Origin: Roseovarius nubinhibens ISM | GTDB taxonomy: Bacteria; Pseudomonadota; Alphaproteobacteria; Rhodobacterales; Rhodobacteraceae | Length of the DNA stretch: 64,000 bases | Assembly: GCF_000152625.1 (NCBI RefSeq) | Contig: NZ_CH724156.1 | Location: forward strand, 3,154,602 to 3,218,601 | Direction of reading: 5' to 3' | Shown: piece by piece, positions 25,009-33,462 of the stretch | Layout: each line of letters starts with the position of its first letter | Position numbering within the stretch: position 1 is the stretch's first letter | Translations under genes and position numbers: made by a program | Notes under the pieces: model-generated | Told to the model about the DNA's origin: nothing | The model's database searches: none | What the model saw: the letters and a program-made list of their open reading frames with translations, nothing else

Positions 25009-27392
25009 TGAATATAACACCGGTTTTTGAGGTGCCGTGGGAGCGGCAGGGGGTGCTGACGCCGGGGTTGCCGATCCTGCCGCCGGGGGTGGAGAGGCAT
25101 CCGGTGCCGGGCGGGGGCAGCCGGGCGGTGGCGGTCTGGCGCGGCGATGAGATCATGGTGCTCGACCGTGAGGGCATGCAGCCAGTGGAGATGGTCTTCT
25201 TTGGTCCGGACAAACGCTCGGACGCCGGGCGGCTCGGGGCCAAGGGCTATGGCCGGCCCGAGGGCATCATCGCGACCCTCAACAATGGCTCAAGATCAGG
25301 GGCCAAAGTGTTGAAATCGCTGGATGCCGCCGGGTTCGACATTGGCCGGGGCGACGCCATAAGGGCGCTGGGCGAAGGCTCGCGGCCGGGGGATATGGCG
25401 CGGTTCACGGCCGAGCAGGATGGGCTGTTGATCGTGGCCGCACCGGGGGGTGAAATGGGCCCCGAGGGTGAGGGTTTGGCCACGGAATTGACCCTTTATA
25501 TCCGTAGGGCCGATCCGAAACTGGTCAAAATGACCGGGCAGAGCCACGATCCGCTGGCCGATCCGCTCTTGGATGCGACCATTATGCCGGGCGAGGCGAA
25601 ACCCTATGAGGTCCGAAAAGGCCAATATATTCAGATCCTTGACGTGCAGGGCAGAGAGTGTTCGGACTTTCAGGCCTTCTCTATGCGGGCGCTGGACAAG
25701 GGGCTCGAGCGCGAAATTGACCCGACGACGACACGGGCGTTAATGGGAAATCTTTACCCGACCCCCGGAATTTTTTCAAAATACTGGTCGTCGGACCAAG
25801 AACCGCTCGTCGAAATCGTGCAGGACACCTGCGGGCGGCATGACACGTTCGGGCTCGCCTGTACGGCGCGCTATTACGAGGATCTGGGCTATCCGGGCCA
25901 TGTGAATTGTTCGGACAATATGAACGCCGAACTCGGCGCCTATGGCATCCGGCCGCGCGGCGGCTGGGCTGCGATCAACTTTTTCTTCAACACGATGCTG
26001 GATGACGCCAATGCGATCGGGATGGACGATCCCTGGTCACGGCCGGGCGATTTCGTGCTGCTGCGGGCGCTGACCGATCTGGTCTGTGTCTCGACGGCCT
26101 GCCCGTGTGACGTGGACCCGGCCAATGGCTGGAACCCCACGGAAATTCAGCTTCGGACCTATAAGGAAACCGAGAGTTTCCAACGGAGTATCGGTTACAG
26201 GAAATCCACGGAGGCAGATGTGGAAGAGACCAAGAAAACAGCGTTCCACGAGTGTTTCGCACGCCATACCCGCGATTTCATCGAGTATAACGGCTATTGG
26301 CTGGCCAATACGATGACCAATCACGGGGCGATTGCCGAATATTGGGCCTGCCGGGACAAGGTCGCGGTGATGGACCTGAGCCCCTTGCGCAAATACGAGG
26401 TCACGGGGCCGGATGCCGAGGAGCTCATGCAGCTCTGCGTGACGCGCAACATGAAGAAGCTCAGCGTCGGGCAGGTGGTCTATACCGCCATGTGCTATGA
26501 GCATGGCGGTATGATCGACGATGGCACGGTTTACCGGCTCGGCGAGACCAATTTCCGCTGGATCGGCGGCAACGACACGAGCGGGCTCTGGCTGCGCGAA
26601 CAGGCCGAGCGGCATGGGTTGAATGCCTGGGTCCGCAATTCGACCGATCAGCTGCATAATATCGCGGTGCAGGGGCGGCATAGCCGCGATATCCTGTCCA
26701 AGATCTTCTGGACCCCGCCGCAGCAGCCCACCATCGACGAGCTGCCGTGGTTCCGGCTCACCATCGCGCGGCTTGGCGATCTGTCGGGGCCCTCGGTGGT
26801 CATCTCGCGCACCGGCTATAGCGGTGAGCTCGGCTATGAGATCTTTTGCCACCCGAAACATGCCGTTGAAATCTTTGACAAAGTTTGGGAGGCGGGGGCG
26901 CCCTATGGGATCACGCCCCTGGGGCTTGCGGCGCTCGATATGCTGCGGATCGAGGGCGGGCTTATCTTTGCCGGCTCCGAGTTCGACGACACCACGGACC
27001 CCTTTGAGGCGGGCATCGGCTTTACCGTGCCGCTCAAATCCATGGAGGATGATTTCATCGGCCGGGTGGCGGTCGAGCGGCGCAAGGCCAGCCCGCATCG
27101 CAAGCTCGTGGGCTTTGAGGTGCAGGGCGGCGTGGTGCCGGTGCCGGGCGATTGCGTGCGCGTCGGCAAGGCGCAGGTGGGCGAGATCACCAGCGCGATG
27201 AAATCGCCCATTCTGGGCAAGGTGATTGCCCTGGGCCGGGTGGCGCCGGAATATGCCGAACCCGGCACGGTGATCGAGATCGGCCAGCTCGACGGGCTGC
27301 AAAAACGGCTGCGGGCGACGGTGTCGGCCTTTCCGCATTTCGATCCGACAAAGTCCCGGGTGAAGGGCGAATATGCGAGTGAGATGGCCTGA
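25008..27392 (+). CDS. tdm: Trimethylamine N-oxide demethylase (Tdm)
   Basis: I start at ATG 25008, overlapping the previous stop; GTG 25005 is an alternative. The 794-residue protein joins an N-terminal DUF1989-type domain (about 1-390) to a C-terminal GcvT-like tetrahydrofolate domain (about 400-790; MTNHGAIAEYWACRDKVAVMDLS, GYSGELGYEIF). That architecture is characteristic of Tdm, which splits TMAO to dimethylamine and formaldehyde. Cys301, Cys365 and Cys367 (VNCSDN, TACPCD) have the same spacing as the zinc-binding Cys279/343/345 I recall for Methylocella Tdm. Formaldehyde would be captured on tetrahydrofolate. A strong terminator follows. Confidence 0.9.
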   Translation: MNITPVFEVPWERQGVLTPGLPILPPGVERHPVPGGGSRAVAVWRGDEIMVLDREGMQPVEMVFFGPDKRSDAGRLGAKGYGRPEGIIATLNNGSRSGAKVLKSLDAAGFDIGRGDAIRALGEGSRPGDMARFTAEQDGLLIVAAPGGEMGPEGEGLATELTLYIRRADPKLVKMTGQSHDPLADPLLDATIMPGEAKPYEVRKGQYIQILDVQGRECSDFQAFSMRALDKGLEREIDPTTTRALMGNLYPTPGIFSKYWSSDQEPLVEIVQDTCGRHDTFGLACTARYYEDLGYPGHVNCSDNMNAELGAYGIRPRGGWAAINFFFNTMLDDANAIGMDDPWSRPGDFVLLRALTDLVCVSTACPCDVDPANGWNPTEIQLRTYKETESFQRSIGYRKSTEADVEETKKTAFHECFARHTRDFIEYNGYWLANTMTNHGAIAEYWACRDKVAVMDLSPLRKYEVTGPDAEELMQLCVTRNMKKLSVGQVVYTAMCYEHGGMIDDGTVYRLGETNFRWIGGNDTSGLWLREQAERHGLNAWVRNSTDQLHNIAVQGRHSRDILSKIFWTPPQQPTIDELPWFRLTIARLGDLSGPSVVISRTGYSGELGYEIFCHPKHAVEIFDKVWEAGAPYGITPLGLAALDMLRIEGGLIFAGSEFDDTTDPFEAGIGFTVPLKSMEDDFIGRVAVERRKASPHRKLVGFEVQGGVVPVPGDCVRVGKAQVGEITSAMKSPILGKVIALGRVAPEYAEPGTVIEIGQLDGLQKRLRATVSAFPHFDPTKSRVKGEYASEMA

Positions 27393-27421
27393 GACCGGGC
27401 CATGAGGTAGATGGTTAACGG

Positions 27422-27453
27422 CGGCGGGTGCATGGGATCGCACCCGCCGTTTT
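27422..27453 (+). terminator. Terminator of the tmo-tdm operon
   Basis: CGGCGGGTGC (27422-27431) and GCACCCGCCG (27440-27449) form a perfect 10-bp stem with an eight-base loop, followed by TTTT. Confidence 0.9.
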
Positions 27454-27721
27454 CTATAGGGTTGGGGTTTTTGAGATTATTATATAAGTCCAGTATTACG
27501 GGTGCTTAGAGATCACTCTTGAACTATTAACCGAAATGCCATCTGAGCGGGTTTTGACCGCTTGTCGCGCCGCGTTAACCTTTGGCGAGACCTCGTCGAG
27601 AGGGTCAAAATGGCCCGTCGGCAGCCCGTCGGCAGCGCGTCGGTATCACGTCGGTATTACGGCGGTGGGGGAGTCGGGCGCGGTTGTGCAGGGCGCAAAT
27701 CTTGCCACAAGGGGCGATGGC
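27454..27721. other. Non-coding stretch between convergent operons
   Basis: No gene is evident between the tdm terminator and the VWA gene end. The first part (to about 27540) is AT-richer. The middle holds the five-unit 11-bp repeat described separately. I see no second terminator that clearly serves the minus-strand VWA gene. Confidence 0.5.
27616..27670 (+). repeat. 11-bp-period tandem repeat, five units
   Basis: Core hexamers CGTCGG begin at 27616, 27627, 27638 and 27649, with a variant CGGCGG at 27660, exactly 11 bases apart. The unit is CGTCGGYAnnn. Bases 27647-27666 match 9414-9433 exactly in reverse complement. One unit equals about one helical turn, so all copies would present the same face of the DNA. 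Confidence 0.9.
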
Positions 27722-28906
27722 TTAGCGTAGCAGCGTCCGCATGCCGCGATCGAGCCCTTCGAGCGTCATCGGCACCATGCGCCCGTCGAAAATCTCGGAG
27801 ATCATCGCGATGGATTGGGTGTAGCCCCAATGCCGTTCCGGCACCGGGTTGATCCAGAGATTGGCCGGCCATTGTTCGCGGGCGCGGGTGAGCCAGAGCT
27901 GACCGGGTTCTTCGTTCCAATGCTCGTTGGCGCCGCCCGGATAGGCGATCTCATAGGGTGACATGCTCGCATCGCCGACAAAGATGCATTTGTAATCGGG
28001 ACCATAGGTGTTGAGCACCTCCCAGGTCGGGGTTTTCTGATCCCAGCGGCGGTGATTGTCGCGCCAGACGCCTTCGTAAAGGCAATTATGGAAATAGTAA
28101 TATTCGAGGTGTTTAAATTCGGCACGGGCGGCGGAAAACAATTCCTCCACCACTTTGATATGCGGATCCATCGAGCCGCCAACATCGAGAAAGAGGAGGA
28201 TTTTAACCGCATTGCGCCGTTCCGGGCGGGTCACCACATCGAGATAGCCGTGATCGGCGGTGGCGCGGATCGTGCCGTCGAGATCGAGCTCTTCTTCGGC
28301 GCCGTCGCGGACCCAGTTGCGCAGCCGTTTCAGCGCCACCTTGATGTTGCGCGTGCCGAGCTCGACGCTGTCGTCGAGATTGCGAAACTCGCGCTTGTCC
28401 CAGACCTTGACGGCGCGCTGGTGGCGGCTCTCGTCCTGGCCGATGCGGATGCCTTCGGGGTTGTAGCCATAGGCCCCGAAGGGCGAGGTGCCGGCGGTGC
28501 CGATCCATTTGTTGCCGCCCTGGTGGCGGCCCTGCTGTTGCTTGAGCCGCTCTTTCAGCGTCTCCATCAGCTTGTCAAAGCCGCCCAGCGCCTCGATCTC
28601 GGCCTTTTCTTCGGGCGTGAGGTGTTTCTCGGCCATTTTTTCGAGCCAGTCGGCGGGCAGATCGACGGCGTCGAGCACCTCTTGGGCGGAGAGGTTTTCT
28701 AGGCCCGAAAAGCTCGCGGAGAAGGCGCGGTCAAAGCGGTCGATGTGGCGCTCGTCTTTGACCATGGCGGAGCGGGCGAGGTAGTAGAAGGCCTCGGGGT
28801 CATAGGTCACGAGACCGGCGCGCATGGCTTCGAGAAAGGTCAGGAATTCCCGCAGGCTCACCGGGACGCCGGTTTTGCGCAGGGTCTCGAAGAAGGGCAG
28901 GAACAT
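27722..28906 (-). CDS. VWA-domain (CoxE-like) protein
   Basis: This 394-residue soluble protein has a C-terminal von Willebrand A-type domain with the metal-site motif LFLDVGGSMDPHIKVVEE (about 240-257). An N-terminal helical part of about 220 residues contains charged, Gln-rich linker sequence. Proteins of this type work with MoxR AAA+ ATPases in metal insertion or protein-complex maturation; a MoxR gene lies upstream on the same strand. Target unknown. It ends about 330 bases from tdm in a convergent arrangement. Confidence 0.9.
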   Translation of the reverse strand: MFLPFFETLRKTGVPVSLREFLTFLEAMRAGLVTYDPEAFYYLARSAMVKDERHIDRFDRAFSASFSGLENLSAQEVLDAVDLPADWLEKMAEKHLTPEEKAEIEALGGFDKLMETLKERLKQQQGRHQGGNKWIGTAGTSPFGAYGYNPEGIRIGQDESRHQRAVKVWDKREFRNLDDSVELGTRNIKVALKRLRNWVRDGAEEELDLDGTIRATADHGYLDVVTRPERRNAVKILLFLDVGGSMDPHIKVVEELFSAARAEFKHLEYYYFHNCLYEGVWRDNHRRWDQKTPTWEVLNTYGPDYKCIFVGDASMSPYEIAYPGGANEHWNEEPGQLWLTRAREQWPANLWINPVPERHWGYTQSIAMISEIFDGRMVPMTLEGLDRGMRTLLR

Positions 28907-28924
28907 CGCGGCGCGCCCCCCGGA

Positions 28925-29092
28925 TCAGGCCATCAGGCGGAAGAAGACGATGCCGCCAAACAGCGCCAGAAGGGCGAAGATCAGCGCGTGGACCGCGCCA
29001 TATTGCACCATGTCGGCGCTGTTGCCCTTGCGGCGGCGCGCCCGGAGTGCGCCAAGGGCGGCGCCCAGAAGCGCCGCGAGTAGAATATGCAT
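28925..29092 (-). CDS. Small two-helix membrane protein
   Basis: ATG 29092 gives 55 residues. Two hydrophobic stretches (about 3-16 and 33-52) flank a basic RARRRKGN segment, suggesting a helical hairpin with a cytoplasmic positive loop. It lies 18 bases before the VWA gene and 46 bases after the DUF2927 lipoprotein, all on the minus strand, so it is probably co-transcribed. I know no function. Its short length makes the call less sure, but position and hydrophobic pattern support it. Confidence 0.6.
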   Translation of the reverse strand: MHILLAALLGAALGALRARRRKGNSADMVQYGAVHALIFALLALFGGIVFFRLMA

Positions 29093-29138
29093 GGCGGTCC
29101 TCGTCAGAAGCTTGGCCTTGGAGGCCCAAGCCCCCGGT

Positions 29139-30503
29139 TCAGAAGGACTTGAGCGGGTTGAGCGCCGCGACCTCGCGCATTTTCGCGCGCACGGCCCAGT
29201 CGGCCCCGTATCCGTATCGTGCCCAGCCGAGGCTGTCCAGCCGAACGGTCTTGGCCTCGGAGCTGCGCCCGGTGAGATCGAGAGCCTCGGCGCGCAACAG
29301 CAGGAGCGTGGCCAAAAGCGCCGCGTTTTCATAGCGTTCCGCGACTTCGATCTGCGGGTTGATGAGCATCAGCGCGACATCGCCACGGCCTTGCGAAATG
29401 GCGTTTGCGGCCAGTTGCGAGGCGGTCAGCGCGCGGTGCGGCGCGGTGGCGGGGCTTTGGCGGTAATAGGCGTCGGCGGCGGAGAAATGTTTCTGCGCGG
29501 CGGCGGGGTCGGTCGATTGCGCGATGCGGCCCATGGCGTAATGGGAAAACCCGCGGCGGTGATCGGTCCAGCCCATGGTCTGGGCGATCGAGACGGCCTG
29601 GGAGGCGGCGCGCTGGCGCTGGCCATAGCTCGCGCCCGGGCCGAGCGCGGTCTGCACGGCCTGGATCCAGGCGCGCGGGGTGCTCGAAATGGCGCCGGAG
29701 GCCACGCTATTGCCGCGCGGGTTGAGCCGCGACAGAAGGGCGGGCAGCCGTTCGGCCACCTGATTGTAGCTCATGCCGGAGCGCAGTTCGGGGGCGTAAT
29801 AGGCGCGCAGGATCAGCATGTCGAAGCCGGTGAGTACGGTGTGGACATTGTCGTCGTTAAAGACGCTGTCGGGCAGGCGGTAGAGATCGTTGAGCGGGCC
29901 GATGGCCTGCGCCAGTTCCTCGTGCAGGCAGTCGCGGACCTCTTGCGGGCTCGCGTCATTGGGCAGGAAGATGGCGATCTTGTCGCGGCGGGTGAGGCTC
30001 GACCAATTGGTGCGGCCCGCCATCCGGGCGCGGCGATATTGCGAGATGTCGTCGATATTGGGGACGACGAAACAGGCGGCCTGTGGCAGGTGACGGCGGA
30101 TTTCGGCGCGGCTCACGGCCTGAATGGTCAGGTTGGCGGGCGCGTTCGATCCGGCGTGATCAATGTCGATCCCGGCCTCGCTGCGCAGGCGGTGCAGCAC
30201 GCGGGCCAGATCGGGCAGCAATGTGGTGGGCGGTGCGCCGGTGACGCGGACGCGGATCGGGGCCTCGAACCGCGAGAAGCTGCGCAGCTGGCGGCCGCTT
30301 TCGAGCTGCATCGAGAGATCGAGAAAATCGCGGGCGATGTCGCGGTTGGAGCGCATCGGCGGCGTCGGACGGGGCACCGAGAAGAGCTTGATCGAGCCGA
30401 TGTCAGCCGGTGAGGGGGTCGCGGCGCGCGACGGAATATCGCCCGAGTTTCCGGGCATACAGGCGCCCAGAATCAGGCAGATTGGAAGAAGGATGCGGCG
30501 CAT
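29139..30503 (-). CDS. DUF2927 lipoprotein
   Basis: ATG 30503 gives 454 residues with a clear lipobox (LLPICLILGAC, Cys at about 15), so the protein should be lipid-anchored. The middle (about 190-285) contains RDKIAIFLPNDASPQEVRDCLHEELAQAIGPLNDLYRLPDSVF, characteristic of DUF2927 and reminiscent of a metalloprotease His-Glu motif. The C-terminal half has helical TPR-like repeats. It lies between the MoxR and VWA genes. Function unknown. An upstream in-frame start at 30584 would bury the signal and is rejected. Confidence 0.88.
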   Translation of the reverse strand: MRRILLPICLILGACMPGNSGDIPSRAATPSPADIGSIKLFSVPRPTPPMRSNRDIARDFLDLSMQLESGRQLRSFSRFEAPIRVRVTGAPPTTLLPDLARVLHRLRSEAGIDIDHAGSNAPANLTIQAVSRAEIRRHLPQAACFVVPNIDDISQYRRARMAGRTNWSSLTRRDKIAIFLPNDASPQEVRDCLHEELAQAIGPLNDLYRLPDSVFNDDNVHTVLTGFDMLILRAYYAPELRSGMSYNQVAERLPALLSRLNPRGNSVASGAISSTPRAWIQAVQTALGPGASYGQRQRAASQAVSIAQTMGWTDHRRGFSHYAMGRIAQSTDPAAAQKHFSAADAYYRQSPATAPHRALTASQLAANAISQGRGDVALMLINPQIEVAERYENAALLATLLLLRAEALDLTGRSSEAKTVRLDSLGWARYGYGADWAVRAKMREVAALNPLKSF

Positions 30504-30741
30504 AAGCCCCCCGATATTTGTCAGTTTCACCCATCCCGCCACACACACGGCGGGGATACACGGCCACGTACCAGATCGGATCACGCCGAGCAGGTGATGT
30601 GGTCAAGGGTGACACTCTTGCCCCTTCCAGTCACCTGTAAGGTTGGATGAGGGCAATAATGTGACTTTTGCCACCGGAGCAAATTAACAACCGGAGCGCG
30701 AGGGACAAAGCATTAGTTTCGAGGGGGCCGACAGCCGTGGG

Positions 30742-31581
30742 CTAGCGTTGCCGGCGTGCCATAAAGGCGAGCCGCTCGAAGAGATGCACATCCTGTTCGT
30801 TTTTCAGCAAGGCGCCATGCAGTTTCGGCAGCGCATCGGTGGCCCCGGCGCGCAGATCCTCGGGCGCCAGATCCTCGGCGAGGATCAGCTTGAGCCAGTC
30901 GAGCACCTCGGAGGTGGAGGGCTTCTTCTTGAGCCCTTGCTGATCGCGAATCTCGTAGAACTGGGTGAGGGCGGTGGTCAGCAGCGCCTCTTTGATGCCG
31001 GGGTGATGGACCTCGACGATCTTCTTGAGCGTCTCCATGTCGGGAAACTGGATGTAGTGAAAGAAGCAGCGGCGCAGAAAGGCGTCGGGCAGCTCTTTTT
31101 CATTGTTGGAGGTGATGATGATCACCGGGCGCTGTTTGGCGCGGATCGTCTCGCCGGTCTCGTAGACATGGAATTCCATCCGGTCGAGTTCCTGCAGCAG
31201 GTCGTTGGGAAACTCGATATCGGCCTTGTCGATCTCGTCGATCAGGAGCACCACCTGATCGTCGCTGTCGAAGGCCTGCCAGAGCTTGCCGGGGCGGATG
31301 TAATTGCGCACGTCATGCACCCGGTCGTCGCCGAGCTGGCTGTCGCGCAGACGGCTCACCGCGTCATATTCATAGAGGCCCTGGGCGGCGCGGGTGGTCG
31401 ATTTGATATTCCATTCGATCATCCGAAGGCCCAGCGCCTGCGACACCTGACGCGCCAGTTCGGTCTTGCCTGTGCCGGGCTCGCCCTTGACCAGCAGCGG
31501 ACGCTGAAGGGTAATGGCCGCATTCACTGCAACCTTAAGGTCATCGGTGGCGACATAGGCCTCGGTGCCTTGGAATTTCAT
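30742..31581 (-). CDS. MoxR-family AAA+ ATPase
   Basis: This 279-residue protein has Walker A GEPGTGKTELARQ, Walker B VVLLIDEIDKADIEFPN and sensor-1 region RPVIIITSNNEKELPDAFLRRC. MoxR ATPases act as chaperones with VWA partners to insert metals or assemble enzymes; a CoxE-like VWA gene is in the same gene group. It is the first gene of the minus-strand set and is divergent from dksA. The region between MoxR and the lipoprotein (238 bases) could contain another promoter, so co-transcription is not certain. Confidence 0.92.
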   Translation of the reverse strand: MKFQGTEAYVATDDLKVAVNAAITLQRPLLVKGEPGTGKTELARQVSQALGLRMIEWNIKSTTRAAQGLYEYDAVSRLRDSQLGDDRVHDVRNYIRPGKLWQAFDSDDQVVLLIDEIDKADIEFPNDLLQELDRMEFHVYETGETIRAKQRPVIIITSNNEKELPDAFLRRCFFHYIQFPDMETLKKIVEVHHPGIKEALLTTALTQFYEIRDQQGLKKKPSTSEVLDWLKLILAEDLAPEDLRAGATDALPKLHGALLKNEQDVHLFERLAFMARRQR

Positions 31582-31776
31582 GTCTTTTCAACCCTTTTCT
31601 GGAAATTGCTCAGGCGCTGCACGCGGCAAGCTATCGCGAAGCTCAATTCACCGCAACTCTGTGTGATTGGCTAGTGACAATCGGGTTTCATTGGAGTAAA
31701 CGCCACGTCATGAGGGGCCAGAGTCTGAAGGTAAGATTGTATGACGACAGACAATGGTATTGACGAGGGGGACCTA

Positions 31777-32199
31777 ATGAAGTCCGAAGTTTTTCTTCCG
31801 GAAGATTACCAACCGGTCGAGGACGAACCGTTCATGAACGAGCGTCAGACCGAGTATTTTCGACGTAAATTGATCACGTGGAAAAATGAGATCCTGGCAG
31901 GCAGCCGCGACACGATCGAAGGCTTGCAGGACGGCACGCGGGCCATTCCCGATGTGGCGGACCGCGCCAGCGAAGAGACCGACCGCGCGCTTGAATTGCG
32001 GACCCGGGATCGGCAGCGCAAACTGGTCGCCAAGATTGACCAAGCACTGCGGCGTATCGAGGATGGCGAGTATGGCTATTGTCAGGTGACGGGCGACCCG
32101 ATCAGCCTCAAGCGGCTGGACGCGCGACCCATCGCCACCATGAGCCTTGAAGCTCAGGAACGTCACGAACGGCGCGAAAAAGTACACCGCGACGACTGA
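31777..32199 (+). CDS. dksA: DksA-type RNA polymerase-binding regulator
   Basis: ATG 31777, behind a GAGGGGGA site, gives 140 residues. A long coiled coil carries the tip motif DVADRASEE, which enters the RNA polymerase secondary channel and supports the ppGpp response. The C-terminal finger (YGYCQVTGDPISLKRLDARPIATMSLEAQERHE) has only Cys102; Thr, Ser and Ala replace the other three cysteines of classic C4 DksA. Single-cysteine DksA proteins are typical in alphaproteobacteria such as Rhodobacter. A good terminator follows. Confidence 0.9.
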   Translation: MKSEVFLPEDYQPVEDEPFMNERQTEYFRRKLITWKNEILAGSRDTIEGLQDGTRAIPDVADRASEETDRALELRTRDRQRKLVAKIDQALRRIEDGEYGYCQVTGDPISLKRLDARPIATMSLEAQERHERREKVHRDD

Positions 32200-32230
32200 T
32201 AATAGATCGTCGCACGTATAAAGAACTCGG

Positions 32231-32257
32231 CGCCGGGGCAATGGCCTCGGCGTTTTT
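32231..32257 (+). terminator. Terminator after dksA
   Basis: CGCCGGGGC (32231-32239) pairs with GCCTCGGCG (32244-32252) with one wobble, followed by TTTTT (32253-32257). Confidence 0.85.
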
Positions 32258-32289
32258 GTTTTCGGAACGGATTGGGGGTTTTGGGGTCT

Positions 32290-33462
32290 GTGAAGGGACG
32301 CAAGGTCATCATCGTGGGGGCCGGGATCGGCGGGCTGGCGGCGGCAACGGCGCTGGCGCGGCAGGGCGCGATGGTGACGGTTCTCGAACAGGCCGAAGCG
32401 ATCACCGAAGCCGGCGCAGGCATTCAGGTCAGCCCCAACGGCTTTGCGGTGTTGCGCGCCTTGGGGCTGGCGCAGGAGGCCTGTGACCTCTCGACCAAGG
32501 CTAGCGGCGTCTGTCTTTATGATTACCAGCGTGGGCCGGTTCTGCCGCTCGATATGGCGGGCGGCCAGTATCGGCTGTTTCATCGCGCCGATCTCATCGA
32601 TCTCTTGCATTGGGCGGCGCGGCGGGCCGGGGTGCGGGTGCTTCTCTTGCAAAAGGTGCGCGAAGTGGTTCCGGGGCCCGAGCCTTTGGTGCGGCTGGCG
32701 TCGGGGGCCGAGCTCTGTGCCGATCTGGTGGTGGGTGCGGATGGGCTGCATTCGGTATTGCGGCAGGCGCTCAACGGCGAGGAAGAGCCTTTTTTCACGG
32801 GCCAGGTGGCGTGGCGGGCGGTGATCGACAACCCGACCGAGCGGCGCGATGACGTGACCTTGCATATGGCGCCGCATCGGCATCTGGTGACCTATCCGCT
32901 GCGGCAGGGGCGGCAGCTCAACATCGTGGCGGTGCAGGAACGCGCGGCCTGGGTCGGCGAGGATTGGCGGCAGCAGGACGACCCGGAGGCGCTGCGCGCG
33001 GCATTTGCCGATTTCGCGCCGGATGTGCGGGCGTTGCTCGACCGGATCGAGACCGTGCATCTCTGGGGCTTGTTCCGGCATCGGATCGCGCCGGTCTGGC
33101 ATCGCGAGGGCGTGGCGCTTTTGGGGGATGCGCTGCATCCGACGCTGCCGTTTCTGGCGCAGGGGGCGAATATGGCGCTCGAGGATGGCTGGGTTTTGGC
33201 CGAGGCGCTGGGCCGGGCCGAGGCGATCGAGCCGGGGCTGGCCGAGTATCGCGCGCGGCGCGAGGCGCGGGTGGCGCGGGTGGTGCGGGCGGCCAGTGGC
33301 AATGCGCGCAAATACCATCTGGCGTTCCCGCCGCTGCGCTGGGCCGCGCGCACCGGGCTGCGGATGGCGGGGCGGGTGGCGCCGGGCATGATGCTGCGCA
33401 GTTTTGACTGGCTCTACGGGGTCGATGTGACCGAGGGCAGCGCCGCGCGGTCGCGCAAGTAA
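32290..33462 (+). CDS. FAD-dependent aromatic monooxygenase family protein
   Basis: The protein has 390 residues from GTG 32290; TTG 32272 or 32281 are possible starts. The N-terminal Rossmann motif VIIVGAGIGGLAAATALARQG binds FAD. DLVVGADGLHSVLRQAL and GVALLGDALHPTLPFLAQGANMALEDGW are the second and third flavin motifs of the UbiH/salicylate hydroxylase group. It uses NAD(P)H and oxygen to hydroxylate an aromatic ring or related substrate. The gene is alone after the dksA terminator and converges on the nitrilase gene with a 49-base overlap. Substrate unknown. Confidence 0.88.
   Translation: MKGRKVIIVGAGIGGLAAATALARQGAMVTVLEQAEAITEAGAGIQVSPNGFAVLRALGLAQEACDLSTKASGVCLYDYQRGPVLPLDMAGGQYRLFHRADLIDLLHWAARRAGVRVLLLQKVREVVPGPEPLVRLASGAELCADLVVGADGLHSVLRQALNGEEEPFFTGQVAWRAVIDNPTERRDDVTLHMAPHRHLVTYPLRQGRQLNIVAVQERAAWVGEDWRQQDDPEALRAAFADFAPDVRALLDRIETVHLWGLFRHRIAPVWHREGVALLGDALHPTLPFLAQGANMALEDGWVLAEALGRAEAIEPGLAEYRARREARVARVVRAASGNARKYHLAFPPLRWAARTGLRMAGRVAPGMMLRSFDWLYGVDVTEGSAARSRK

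Noticed and set aside
25008-27392. Annotating tdm as a glycine-cleavage T protein or dimethylglycine dehydrogenase
   Set aside because: The GcvT part is only the C-terminal half. The N-terminal DUF1989-type domain with the Cys pattern and no FAD-binding dehydrogenase domain fit Tdm better.
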